Below, piece after piece: positions 44,387 through 52,062 of a DNA stretch of 64,000 nt. Every line of letters begins with the position of its first letter. Positions within the stretch are counted from its first letter, which is position 1. Source of the stretch: Parapedobacter deserti (GTDB taxonomy: Bacteria > Bacteroidota > Bacteroidia > Sphingobacteriales > Sphingobacteriaceae); NCBI RefSeq assembly GCF_042646065.1, contig NZ_JBHRTA010000035.1, positions 1 through 64,000 of the forward strand, read 5' to 3'. A model generated the notes under the pieces. It ran no database searches. It worked only from the letters and a program-made list of their open reading frames with translations, and was not told the origin of the DNA. The translations under genes were made by a program, and so were the position numbers.

Positions 44387-45163
44387 TCAGTTTCCCCCTG
44401 CTTTGCTATAGGCAAGGTACTCACCGGGCGTTAGGGAAGTAAACTCTTTGAATGCGCGGATGAAATGGCTCTGATCTGAATAGCCGTTGCGATACGAAAG
44501 TGCGGTCAGGCTTGTAAACTGTAGGCTGTTGAGCTGTCGGAAAGCGGCATTGAATTGGCTGATTCTGCGGTAGCGGGTGGGAATGATGCCGATGGTTTTC
44601 TCAAACAACCGTTGGAAGGTGCGCCCCGTCATACAAAGTTCCGACTGCACCGCCGCCAGGTTTTTTTTGGAGGGTTCGGCGGCAATTTTTTCAACGGCAT
44701 ATTTCACGATACGCGTATCCGTTTTGATTTTAGTAACAAGGCTGTATATATACTTATCCAGGATGGCGACAATCTCCGTGCTTGAGGATGCGTTCAGTAA
44801 CTGTTCCTGCAGGCCGGCCCGGATGGATGCCGGCAATACGTTCATCTCAATGGGGTTGTCTGTCAATTCCTGGGCAGAAACCCCAAACAGTGAATTCAGG
44901 GCATACGGTTTAAAGAAATAAGCAATCAGCGTGAAATCCTCATCGATGGTTAACGTGTCAGGGAATACCGTTTGCCCAAACAAGGTCAGGTAGTTCGTTG
45001 AATTCCCTATCCGTCCTTTGGCTGTTTGGAAAAGAAGGGTAGGCATACCATTTGCAAAAAGAGGCAATGCAAAAGGGGGCGTTACTTGGAAGTTTTCAAT
45101 AACAAGCAGTTCATGCACGTATTCTTCAATACAGGGCGCCGGATGGAGGTATATTGATTTCAT
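44387..45163 (-). CDS. AraC-family transcriptional regulator
   Basis: This 258-residue protein starts MKSIYLHPAPCIEEYVHELL and has a Bacteroidota-type AraC N-terminal sensing domain (FANGMPTLLFQTAKGRI, LIAYFFKPYALNSLFG). The C-terminal AraC HTH spans about 165-258: LCMTGRTFQRLFEKTIGIIP and YRRISQFNAAFRQL, then ALSYRNGYSDQSHFIRAFKE and FTSLTPGEYLAY. It is divergent in age from the two AraC fragments nearby and intact. It may regulate the PhnB-like gene 73 bases downstream on the same strand. Confidence 0.92.
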   Translation of the reverse strand: MKSIYLHPAPCIEEYVHELLVIENFQVTPPFALPLFANGMPTLLFQTAKGRIGNSTNYLTLFGQTVFPDTLTIDEDFTLIAYFFKPYALNSLFGVSAQELTDNPIEMNVLPASIRAGLQEQLLNASSSTEIVAILDKYIYSLVTKIKTDTRIVKYAVEKIAAEPSKKNLAAVQSELCMTGRTFQRLFEKTIGIIPTRYRRISQFNAAFRQLNSLQFTSLTALSYRNGYSDQSHFIRAFKEFTSLTPGEYLAYSKAGGN

Positions 45164-45265
45164 AGGGTCCTAATCTGATACCAAAGATATCACGTATATG
45201 TTTTGCGTTTGAGGGGCATATGCGACAAATAAGGGGGGCAGTTGTTTTTCAAGTAAGCACTTTCA

Positions 45266-45413
45266 TTAAACGCTAATGTCCAGCTCCCTTACCAGTTCCC
45301 CCGGTACCTCTTCTAAAACCTTCTCCTCGTCTTTTCCGTCTATATACAAATGCTTCGCTACATCCGTCAACGACTTCGGCTCATTGAAAAATTCACCGGT
45401 CAATCGTGCCGTT
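45266..45413 (-). pseudogene. Unidentified C-terminal gene fragment
   Basis: A minus-strand frame without a start reads TARLTGEFFNEPKSLTDVAK, HLYIDGKDEEKVLEEVPGEL and VRELDISV before a TAA at 45266-45268. The text is coherent and charged like a real protein end, and a stop lies immediately upstream, so the 5' part is gone. I cannot name the family. Confidence 0.4.
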
Positions 45414-45446
45414 TATGTCCGCAGGAGGAAGCGGAAAAATAAACCC

Positions 45447-45566
45447 TTAGAATACGTAACCCAACAGGTAGTAAAGTATAATGAACACAATGATGGTTCC
45501 GATGCACCCAAACCCAAGTTTTCTTGCTCCCCATCCTGCAATCAATGCCCTGAATAATTTGTTCAT
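45447..45566 (-). CDS. 39-residue single-pass membrane protein
   Basis: The ATG at 45566 is preceded by a purine-rich AGAGGG about three bases upstream. It encodes MNKLFRALIAGWGARKLGFG followed by a hydrophobic segment (CIGTIIVFIILYYLLGYVF) to the TAA at 45447-45449. The pattern 'AGWGAxKLGxGCxxTIIVFIIxxYLLG' recurs in small Bacteroidota proteins as far as I recall; their role is unknown. One Cys lies at the start of the membrane helix. It is too short for ordinary gene callers. Confidence 0.6.
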   Translation of the reverse strand: MNKLFRALIAGWGARKLGFGCIGTIIVFIILYYLLGYVF

Positions 45567-45642
45567 AGCCCTCTTCTATTTTGTATTTTGAAACCTTTGA
45601 CAGGTTTACAACAAGATAGGTTCATGCAATGTTTTCCGGCGC

Positions 45643-45791
45643 GTGTTGTTCGTGGGATACCTGCTGGGAGGCCCGGTGTTCCTTGTTACCTTTCTCTATA
45701 CGTTTATCATGAGCCCCATTTTCCAGTATTCACTAAAGTTCTTTACGCAACTTAAGAACGAGCTGTGTGACCCGGCCCCGAGCCGTTGAGC
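45643..45791 (+). pseudogene. 3'-end repeat B copy: tail of the YczE-type gene
   Basis: These 149 bases match 18100-18248 with three mismatches, including the TGA. They encode the last 48 residues of the YczE-type membrane protein with no start or upstream part. The near identity means a recent copy or conversion event. Confidence 0.92.
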
Positions 45792-45881
45792 AATATTTCT
45801 TTTAGCATGACTCGGAATTTGGGAGGAGGTCAGTCTCAGGTTGCATAACCATTCGAATTTTTATACTGTCTTTGCCGGACG

Positions 45882-46001
45882 TTATTTGCTTCGACAACAG
45901 CCTTTATCTCGAAAATAAATGACCGATGGAGGATTATCCAGACCATAGCGGTAAATGATTTCACCGTAATCGCTGTCGAATATCAAAAAACAGCTCGTTT
46001 T
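45882..46001 (-). pseudogene. DUF5615-type (PIN-like) toxin remnant
   Basis: The minus-strand frame reads CFLIFDSDYGEIIYRYGLDN and PPSVIYFRDKG before a TAA at 45882-45884. The 'LxTFDxDFGELxxRYG' block followed by 'PPxVIYFR' is the core of DUF5615, a PIN-like toxin usually paired with a DUF433 antitoxin. The N-terminal 'FLADENxP' segment and the C-terminus are missing. A DUF433 fragment lies just upstream on the same strand, as expected for the pair. Confidence 0.55.
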
Positions 46002-46013
46002 TCATGCAATCCC

Positions 46014-46097
46014 TCAAATATAGCTCTCAAGCAGCTGCCGTTCAGACCAACCCGATGACAGCAATTCGAGAATCAGTTCAACGGAAATACGTGAATG
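46014..46097 (-). pseudogene. DUF433 antitoxin remnant
   Basis: The frame reads RISVELILELLSSGWSERQL, then LESYI and a TGA at 46014-46016. 'RISVExILELLxxGWSExQLLExYP' is the signature of DUF433 antitoxins, which continue for about another 20 residues that are missing here. Its neighbour downstream is the DUF5615 remnant. Confidence 0.6.
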
Positions 46098-46170
46098 CAA
46101 CAACAAAAACGTTGAGACATTTGTAAATTTGTGATTGAAATAAATACCCTTAGCCGAACGGTATGTTGCG

Positions 46171-46374
46171 ATGGAAATTAGAAAATATACAGCTGGGAAG
46201 GCAGCTGCGCTATTTGTGAAGGATATTTTAGCTGTTGAAGGTGGCGAGACCGGCAAAAAAACGATTTTACACCTTGTTGCCGACGGTTTCCCCGGACTTC
46301 TTTTCCACAATACCCCAAATGGCAAATGGGCACAGCAAAACGTTCGCAGGGGAAACACCGTCAAATTTCGCTAA
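46171..46374 (+). pseudogene. AraC regulator, N-terminal fragment
   Basis: The 67-codon frame MEIRKYTAGKAAALFVKDIL, LAVEGGETGKKTILHLVADG, FPGLLFHNTPNG resembles the first 55 residues of Bacteroidota AraC regulators (for example residues 1-55 of the protein at 44387). It stops at 46374 with no HTH domain. It is probably a truncated regulator of the NmrA-like/DUF1772 pair that follows. Confidence 0.5.
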
Positions 46375-46465
46375 TAAGGGGTACACCGTTTTGTCGCATT
46401 TATTCTATTTATGAGCTGATACCCAATCTATTTTTGACCCATAGTTATTTTAAAAAAATAAAAAC

Positions 46466-46750
46466 ATGGAAAATCAAATTTTGGTATTGTGGGCAACCGG
46501 CAAAACCGGCAGCCGCGTAGCGGAAAGACTTCAAAAAATGGGAATCCGCGTCCGTTCGGGTTCAAGAACGGCAAACCCACCTTTTGACTGGGAGAAACCC
46601 GATGGTTGGTCAAAGGCATTGGAAGGCAGGAACGAATCCGTTGCCGACGGCATTAAAAAGGCTTTGGGCCGTGAGCCTGGCTCCTTTGACGAATATGTGG
46701 CCAAAGCTAAAATGACCGGGGTCTGGGACAACAAAAATACAAGCGTATGA
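46466..46750 (+). pseudogene. NmrA-like NAD(P)-binding protein with internal deletion
   Basis: The 94-codon frame starts ENQILVLWATGKTGSRVAER with the nucleotide-binding loop, whose first Gly is Trp here. It continues to FDWEKPDGWSKALEG, then jumps to ESVADGIKKALGREPGSFDE and ends KAKMTGVWD. The start is the N-terminus and the end is the C-terminus of an NmrA-type protein normally near 280 residues. The middle, about two thirds, is missing in frame at about residue 54. The product cannot form a full Rossmann fold. Its TGA overlaps the DUF1772 start, keeping the ancestral operon junction. Confidence 0.7.
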
Positions 46751-47244
46751 CTTTTTACCAGATAACCCAGATACTCGCAACCTTTCTCACGGGCTTGGTT
46801 GCAGGTCTTTTCTACGCCTATCAATGTTCTGTCATCGGCGGATTGGGAAAACTTGACGACAAAGCCTATCTAACAGCATTTCAGCACATCAACAGGGTAA
46901 TTTTAAATCCGTGGTTCTTCTCAAGTTTTATGGGCTGTATGTTAGTATTGCCGGTGGCAGTCTGGCTTTCCAATAGCTCGGGAACGCAATCAGGTTTTTA
47001 TTTATTGCTCACGGCTGCTATTGTTTATGTTGTTGGCGTGTTTGGCGTGACCATATTTTGCAATGTCCCTTTGAACAACGCTTTGGAAAGATTCAATATA
47101 AACGGTGCGTCAACCGAGGAAATACATAAATTCAGGAAGTTCTTTGAGCCGCCGTGGAACAGATATAATGTGATTAGGACTGTTGCTTCTGCTTTCAGTT
47201 TTTTGTTATGTATTTTATCAATGCTCAAAAATTGTAGGCTCTGA
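46747..47244 (+). CDS. DUF1772 membrane protein (anthrone oxygenase family)
   Basis: This 165-residue protein has four membrane segments: ILATFLTGLVAGLFYAYQCS, WFFSSFMGCMLVLPVAVWL, GFYLLLTAAIVYVVGVFGV and IRTVASAFSFLLCILSML. The 'VPLNNALERF' and 'FRKFFEPPWNRYNVIRTVAS' motifs are diagnostic of DUF1772. Some members are anthrone oxygenases; most are uncharacterised. Its ATG overlaps the stop of the deleted NmrA-like gene, a common pairing. It appears intact. Confidence 0.88.
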   Translation: MTFYQITQILATFLTGLVAGLFYAYQCSVIGGLGKLDDKAYLTAFQHINRVILNPWFFSSFMGCMLVLPVAVWLSNSSGTQSGFYLLLTAAIVYVVGVFGVTIFCNVPLNNALERFNINGASTEEIHKFRKFFEPPWNRYNVIRTVASAFSFLLCILSMLKNCRL

Positions 47245-47282
47245 TACTACGCTTCCAAAACAGAAAAAATGAACAATTTACA

Positions 47283-47354
47283 ATGAACGACCTTGAAACC
47301 GTTATTAACATGGGAATGATGGAAGGCATGGCTTCTACGCTTGAAAAATTGTGA
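47283..47354 (+). pseudogene. SRPBCC/AHSA1 protein, C-terminal fragment
   Basis: Bases 47283-47354 read MNDLETVINMGMMEGMASTL then EKL and a TGA. 'xxxxxMGMxEGxxxTLxKL' is the closing helix of AHSA1-type SRPBCC proteins. Everything upstream in the family is absent, and IS3-related sequence begins about 50 bases downstream. Confidence 0.45.
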
Positions 47355-47407
47355 ACATCATCCCTTTCATAACGGATAAACTGTTCCTGAAGGTCAACAG
47401 GGAGAAG

Positions 47408-47613
47408 AGCGCCATACCGCTGCCGCCATTTGTAAAAAGAGGCTGCAGTGACCCCATGTTCACGTGTGATTTCCTGAACGCTTATTCCAGCCTCGAACAC
47501 TTTAAGGATCTTACTGATCTGCTCCGGTTTGAATCGTTTACCTTTCATCGTACACTGTTAGAGTTATCAATCATTTTCTATTCGCTAACAGTCTTTTTTC
47601 AGGGGAGCTTACA
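47408..47613 (-). mobile_element. IS3-family element fragment (orfA start and left end)
   Basis: From the ATG at 47548 the minus strand reads MKGKRFKPEQISKILKVFEA, GISVQEITREHGVTAASFYK and WRQRYGA. This is the helix-turn-helix start of IS3-family OrfA. After about residue 47 the similarity is lost. Upstream of the ATG, the element's left end probably begins at 47613 (TGTAAGCTCCCCTGAAAAAA on the minus strand), where it interrupts a PIN-domain gene. OrfB is absent, so the element is a dead fragment. Confidence 0.8.
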
Positions 47614-47661
47614 GATCACATTGGTATCCAGCACGCATGTAAACCGTACACTATGCACCAT
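47599..47661 (-). pseudogene. PIN-domain toxin, cut off by an IS3-family end
   Basis: The ATG at 47661 overlaps the end of the antitoxin gene (shared bases TATGG) and encodes MVHSVRFTCVLDTNVI. 'xVLDTNVIYP' is the start of a PIN nuclease with its first catalytic Asp. After codon 16 the sequence enters the IS3-family left end and stops at 47599-47601. Only the first strand of the toxin remains, so it is inactive. Confidence 0.65.
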
Positions 47662-48106
47662 AGAGGCCGAGTTCTTCGTCAGACTTCATCATTCCCGTCA
47701 GCAGATCTTCCCTCTTCCTTTGCGATTCCTTTTTGTATTCCATCACATCTTCAAACCGCACTCTCCTGTGCCTACCTACCATTGTGAAGGGTATTTTGCC
47801 TTCTTCGAGCAATTTGACCAAGTGGGGCCGGGAGCATCCCAGCAACTCGGCTGCTGCCTGTGTAGTCATTTCGGTAGCGATGGGTACTAGGGAGACCGGT
47901 TTTCCCTGGCTGGTGGCTTTGAGAATCTCGGCCAGCAATTTAAGCGCCTTCAATGGCACTTTTATTTTTTCGGCAGTTTCTTCGATCTCGATCTCGGGAT
48001 TTTCCGTACGGAGCTTTCCCAAAGTAGCAGCAAGCGTGCCGTAAGATTGCATTGCCGCCAGTTGTTCTGCCTTGTTAGGTCTTTCTATGTCTGCTAAGTG
48101 CTCCAT
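47651..48106 (-). CDS. Excisionase-type HTH antitoxin, partner of a lost PIN toxin
   Basis: This 151-residue protein has an N-terminal helical region (about 1-75) and a MerR/excisionase-like HTH (about 78-128: EMTTQAAAELLGCSRPHLVK, LLEEGKIPFTMVGRHRRVRF, EDVMEYKKESQRKREDLL). The C-terminal tail ends LGLYGA. This architecture is the DNA-binding antitoxin of HTH-PIN modules. The toxin start overlaps its 3' end, but the toxin is destroyed by an IS3-family fragment. The surviving antitoxin may persist as a repressor or as an orphan. It lies just downstream of the STAND NTPase gene. Confidence 0.85.
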   Translation of the reverse strand: MEHLADIERPNKAEQLAAMQSYGTLAATLGKLRTENPEIEIEETAEKIKVPLKALKLLAEILKATSQGKPVSLVPIATEMTTQAAAELLGCSRPHLVKLLEEGKIPFTMVGRHRRVRFEDVMEYKKESQRKREDLLTGMMKSDEELGLYGA

Positions 48107-48237
48107 GAATTAATTCCTTATAAATGCAAATTTAAACGAAATATTCGAAACAAACAAAATAAAGAGATAGGGGCTTTTCGGTTTTTGATTCTAGCTGATT
48201 ATCGGGGAGATTACATCCTGTAATGCTCCCTAGAAAC

Positions 48238-48259
48238 AACTACGATTATTAACGTAGTT
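48238..48259. terminator. Possible bidirectional terminator after the STAND gene
   Basis: AACTACG (48238-48244) pairs with CGTAGTT (48253-48259) across an eight-base A/T loop. A TTTTTAT follows on the plus strand and a weaker T-rich run on the minus strand. It lies 44 bases past the STAND NTPase stop. Confidence 0.4.
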
Positions 48260-48302
48260 TTTATACCTTACGTTATGTATTTTATACTATAATTATGTCC
48301 AG

Positions 48303-51300
48303 CTATCCACCCAATTTCCTAATTGCCCCAACAGCATAACGACCATAGATTTTATCGTCAGCTAATGGTCTTAGTACATCAATATCAATCAAAGTTCCAT
48401 GTTCTTCCAGTAGTGAAATAGCGTTTAGGTTAATTTCTGTCTTCTGACTTCCGTGTTGCCAGATACTCTCCTGCCAATCAAGATCCTTTAATGTATGCCT
48501 ACATGACTCTGTAATCTGGTTGCGAAAATGTAACTCAAACGACTGAATTATATCCAGATTAAGTTCTCCATAGTAGTTTTGTTGATACAACGCACGTTTA
48601 GCTTGCCAAATCGTTTCAACCACATAATTGTTTTCAGCTTTAAACAACACTTCGCCAAGCTTTTGATAGTGTTGGTTTCTGCATTCACTCTCAATATCTG
48701 TTCGGCACCCCCAATAAAAGATTTCCGCCAAAGCCCTAACGGATCGCTCTTTTTTATCATGTCCATTATTATCACGCTGAGACAATGGATAGTCATTTCT
48801 TCCCAACAAGAGATGGACTATGAAGAAAAGTGCTAACGAATCAACCGGAAATGAAGGTTGAATAAACGGAGTATCCGTCCATCGAACAAGATATTTCATT
48901 GCTGATGCACCAATTGTTTGACACACTTTCAGAATCAACGAAATAGTGAACATAGAACTATGTTCTCCTTGCAATGCCATTCTAAAAAACAGAGCTTTCT
49001 CATTGCTTGGTAGATTGTCAATAGCTGTATAATACGCGGAGCTATACGGATGGTCATATTGGCGGAAAAAAATTCCCGCCGCATACTCACAAGCACTTTG
49101 ATCGTTGGGGTTATTAAGTACACCAGCAATCTCGTCGTTAACAACATAAATATAATTATTCGCATCTTCTTCTAATTCTCCGAGAGCTGAAAGCGCATCA
49201 AATATTGTTGTTGACAACCAAATATTCTGAGTCTCAGAATGTATGGTATTGATGACCTTGATTAGTTCGCCTCGTTGCTCTTCATTCTCGTAAATGAATC
49301 CGATTTGTTGAAGAATTTCCATTAACAAATTGCTGGGTGTATAACGCCATCTGTTCAAAATACGTAAAGTAGTTGGATAAAGTACTCTCAGGCGATTGTC
49401 AAAACGGAGCAATAACAACAGCAAATAAATTTGTCCTGGCGTTAATTCTCTACCATCAATTAACTGTTCAAGCTGTTTTTGATGTATAGCAATCTTGTCT
49501 CGCATATGAAAATATTCTGATTGCAGTGAATTGAGAATACGCGTGATTGCCATGTGCCGTTGAAAAATGCCACTGTAAGCTGCCAAAAATATACTAGATC
49601 GTGTACTGATACCACGAGCCTTCCCTTCTTCCCAAAATTCCTCGACACTTTTTGTACATACATTGTCCATGGCTTCGATCAGATCAAATATTTCACGGAG
49701 AAGCTCACCCTTAACCAGTCTTCCGGGAATGGCTAACAATAAAGCCAATTCTTGATCTGACCAGTTTTGAAATCCATCTTCAACACACTGAAAATTATGT
49801 GGTGTTTTTGCAAATTCAAATCTGCAATTGCTGATCTCGACAGCAATTCTGGGCAACAGCTGTTGTATCTTCTTCTCCGCCCAGAGCTTACAATACTCAC
49901 CGCCTTCACCTTCAAGTAATGAATCGAACAAATTTGAGTCAGTTAAACCGGTCAATACCTCGTCCAACAACTTTTGGTCATCAATTGATCCGATAATTAG
50001 CAACTTCTTGTCGGTATTTTTAGGCGCGTTCAATGCCTCGAGTATCTCAAGGGCATTAGAAGCAAATCGAGCCACACTGTCTGCAACAAAAAAATTAAAG
50101 AACATTTCGTGTCCGAAACTTATCTTATCCGATTGTTCTTCCAAAACACCGCTTTTTAAACAGTGTCGATAAAGTTCCAAAGAAAGCCCATGCTTTAGCA
50201 ATAAGGTTTCAACCGTCCTATTTGCTAAACTAAACGTAATCTTTTCTGACATCAATTTAGTGATTGATGACAATAGAAAGAATCCATCCAAATGGTTGTC
50301 GCCAAGCTTTTTCTTTATAAATGATTCAAAAAGGGAAAAGCGATTATCTGTGTGAGTCAACGCTGTTCCAATTTCACCTGCCATTTTCGCCTCCAAACCG
50401 GTGGACACAATATTTAAAATTGGAATAAGTTTTTTTCTTGCTGTTTGTTGACCATGAGCGAGTGCTATTGCCATCTTAATTTCGGCAGATGGATACTGAA
50501 TATAAATTGACGGCAACGCTAACTCTTCCAACGCCGGGTCCGACTCTTGGGTGGTAACTATTAGTTTGATATTCCAATCACTAACCACCTTTTTTATCTC
50601 TAGCAGAAGTTTTAAACGTAACTCTGCCGGACATTCATTGAGGCCGTCTACGATAAGTAAAATTTGCTGCTCTGATCGGACCACATGGGTTAAAAAATCT
50701 GTGTCTGAATTAAATCCATATGCATTAATCTCCTTATTAAACAGTTTAACAAAATTATTATCGTAGTATTTGGCATCTAAAACTACAGGAAAAATATTGT
50801 TGATTAATTCAACAGCGAGTTGCTTTGCCAGCACGGATTTTCCGCAACCAGAAGGTCCATAAATAATAAGACCTTTAGGATCTAAGAGTTGTTGAGAAAG
50901 TTCATCAGTTGAGAAAAACTGATCACCTACAATATATTGAATGGGAACAAAATTTTTGACTACACTTTGCTGATTTGCTATAAAAAGTTCTTTGTAGAAA
51001 GCTACTTTTTCCGCTCGGTGTTGAAAGCCAATCAAACTATTTTTCCGCAGTAATCCATGCTCTCCGAATTCTTGCTCGAGAAATTGCCTTATATTTTCAA
51101 ATCGTAATTGATCGTCATAGTATAGCTGTTTAATTTGCTGTAACAAATCGCGAATAAGAATTATGTTTGTTTTGGAGTCAAAAAAATCTCCGAAAGGACT
51201 TAAAACTTTACTAGACAATATTGGACGCCTGTTATCTGAAAGTAATAGAAATCGAATACCATTTGGATATTCCTTTAAATAACCGTTGTCGTGGAAAGTT

Positions 51301-51581
51301 TGTAAGGTGCTTTTAATCTTGCTTGCATCTGTTCTTGATGAAACCTGAACGGCAAGTTTACCGACTGATTTATCACCGAGATCAATCCCCGGAAAATTTT
51401 GTCTATCATTATTCAGATCAACCAACTGATAGCCGTAAAGCAAATTCAGCAGGTGAAGTGAGGTTCCCTCTGAAATTTTATTAATATCATAATAAGTCAG
51501 AGCATTATTTACTGCTATTTGAGTAATCCAAGTCGTTACATAGGAATTGATCTCATCAAGATATTGTTTAACTTTTGGCAT
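48303..51581 (-). CDS. SMEK-NACHT-type STAND NTPase, candidate antiphage protein
   Basis: The protein has 1092 residues. Residues about 1-175 match the SMEK domain (YQLVDLNNDRQNFPGIDLGD at 51-70, then KLAVQVSSRTDASKIKSTLQ), a putative nuclease-like effector with an acidic pair at GID67-LGD70. The NTPase follows. Walker A is G242-P-S-G-C-G-K-S249, Walker B is ILLIVDGLNEC with Asp312, and a helical domain runs to about 530. The C-terminal half is a long, mostly helical region with no clear repeats, as in STAND sensors. In the STAND model a phage ligand triggers oligomerisation and activates the N-terminal effector. It is encoded by an AT-rich minus-strand cluster with two tiny genes and an HTH regulator. 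The defence role is inferred from domains and context. Confidence 0.82.
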   Translation of the reverse strand: MPKVKQYLDEINSYVTTWITQIAVNNALTYYDINKISEGTSLHLLNLLYGYQLVDLNNDRQNFPGIDLGDKSVGKLAVQVSSRTDASKIKSTLQTFHDNGYLKEYPNGIRFLLLSDNRRPILSSKVLSPFGDFFDSKTNIILIRDLLQQIKQLYYDDQLRFENIRQFLEQEFGEHGLLRKNSLIGFQHRAEKVAFYKELFIANQQSVVKNFVPIQYIVGDQFFSTDELSQQLLDPKGLIIYGPSGCGKSVLAKQLAVELINNIFPVVLDAKYYDNNFVKLFNKEINAYGFNSDTDFLTHVVRSEQQILLIVDGLNECPAELRLKLLLEIKKVVSDWNIKLIVTTQESDPALEELALPSIYIQYPSAEIKMAIALAHGQQTARKKLIPILNIVSTGLEAKMAGEIGTALTHTDNRFSLFESFIKKKLGDNHLDGFFLLSSITKLMSEKITFSLANRTVETLLLKHGLSLELYRHCLKSGVLEEQSDKISFGHEMFFNFFVADSVARFASNALEILEALNAPKNTDKKLLIIGSIDDQKLLDEVLTGLTDSNLFDSLLEGEGGEYCKLWAEKKIQQLLPRIAVEISNCRFEFAKTPHNFQCVEDGFQNWSDQELALLLAIPGRLVKGELLREIFDLIEAMDNVCTKSVEEFWEEGKARGISTRSSIFLAAYSGIFQRHMAITRILNSLQSEYFHMRDKIAIHQKQLEQLIDGRELTPGQIYLLLLLLRFDNRLRVLYPTTLRILNRWRYTPSNLLMEILQQIGFIYENEEQRGELIKVINTIHSETQNIWLSTTIFDALSALGELEEDANNYIYVVNDEIAGVLNNPNDQSACEYAAGIFFRQYDHPYSSAYYTAIDNLPSNEKALFFRMALQGEHSSMFTISLILKVCQTIGASAMKYLVRWTDTPFIQPSFPVDSLALFFIVHLLLGRNDYPLSQRDNNGHDKKERSVRALAEIFYWGCRTDIESECRNQHYQKLGEVLFKAENNYVVETIWQAKRALYQQNYYGELNLDIIQSFELHFRNQITESCRHTLKDLDWQESIWQHGSQKTEINLNAISLLEEHGTLIDIDVLRPLADDKIYGRYAVGAIRKLGG

Positions 51582-51662
51582 TGTTCATTATGATTATCGT
51601 ACATACTCTTAACATTCACTAAACTTAAACTATAGATATCCAACTTGCATTGCCCCTCGAAA

Positions 51663-51815
51663 TCAGTTTTCGTTCCAATGTTTCGTTAGTTCAATATCGC
51701 ATTCGTCTTCATCGATATAATAAAAATCTCCCGGTATTGAGATCTCGTCTATTTCAAGCGAATCTGACAGATATTCGGGGTGGGGATCAAAAGACACATT
51801 TATCGTTATGTCCAC
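51663..51815 (-). CDS. 50-residue acidic protein overlapping the 66-residue gene
   Basis: A GTG at 51815 shares one base with the TAG of the preceding gene (TAGTG). It opens a frame reading VDITINVSFDPHPEYLSDSL, EIDEISIPGDFYYIDEDECD and IELTKHWNEN to a TGA at 51663. The composition is strongly acidic in the second half and the text looks coding. Translational coupling through the overlap is likely. No family is recognised. It ends 81 bases before the STAND NTPase start and may regulate or partner it. Confidence 0.5.
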   Translation of the reverse strand: MDITINVSFDPHPEYLSDSLEIDEISIPGDFYYIDEDECDIELTKHWNEN

Positions 51816-52015
51816 TATTTCCTTTTTGCATACAAGATGTTGGTTTTTCCCAAAATAAATCCATTTGATTTGAGTAAGAGGTTGTCAAAAAAATCTTTTT
51901 CTATAGAAGTGTTAAATTTGTCATTTGCTAATTTATAGAGTTCGTCGGCTGGTATGTGGTCGTTATTATTTTCGTACAAAATTTCGAAAACAATAGATAA
52001 GACAATTCGTTTCAA
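51815..52015 (-). CDS. 66-residue protein resembling the tail of the HTH regulator
   Basis: The protein MKRIVLSIVFEILYENNNDH, IPADELYKLANDKFNTSIEK, DFFDNLLLKSNGFILGKTNI, LYAKRK is helical with a short beta hairpin at the end. It resembles residues about 115-191 of the HTH regulator encoded just upstream. The shared plan is a helix, then a hydrophobic helix ending in Asn/Glu-Lys-(D/E)F(F/V)D, then a glycine-containing beta hairpin closing Y-x-x-(K/Q)-(R/K). It may be a free copy of that domain, but this comes from eye alignment only. It is 48 bases from the HTH gene and overlaps the next gene. Confidence 0.55.
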   Translation of the reverse strand: MKRIVLSIVFEILYENNNDHIPADELYKLANDKFNTSIEKDFFDNLLLKSNGFILGKTNILYAKRK

Positions 52016-52062
52016 GTCTTGTGCATCTCTGTCTTGTGCCTTCGTATATCGTGCGATAATTC

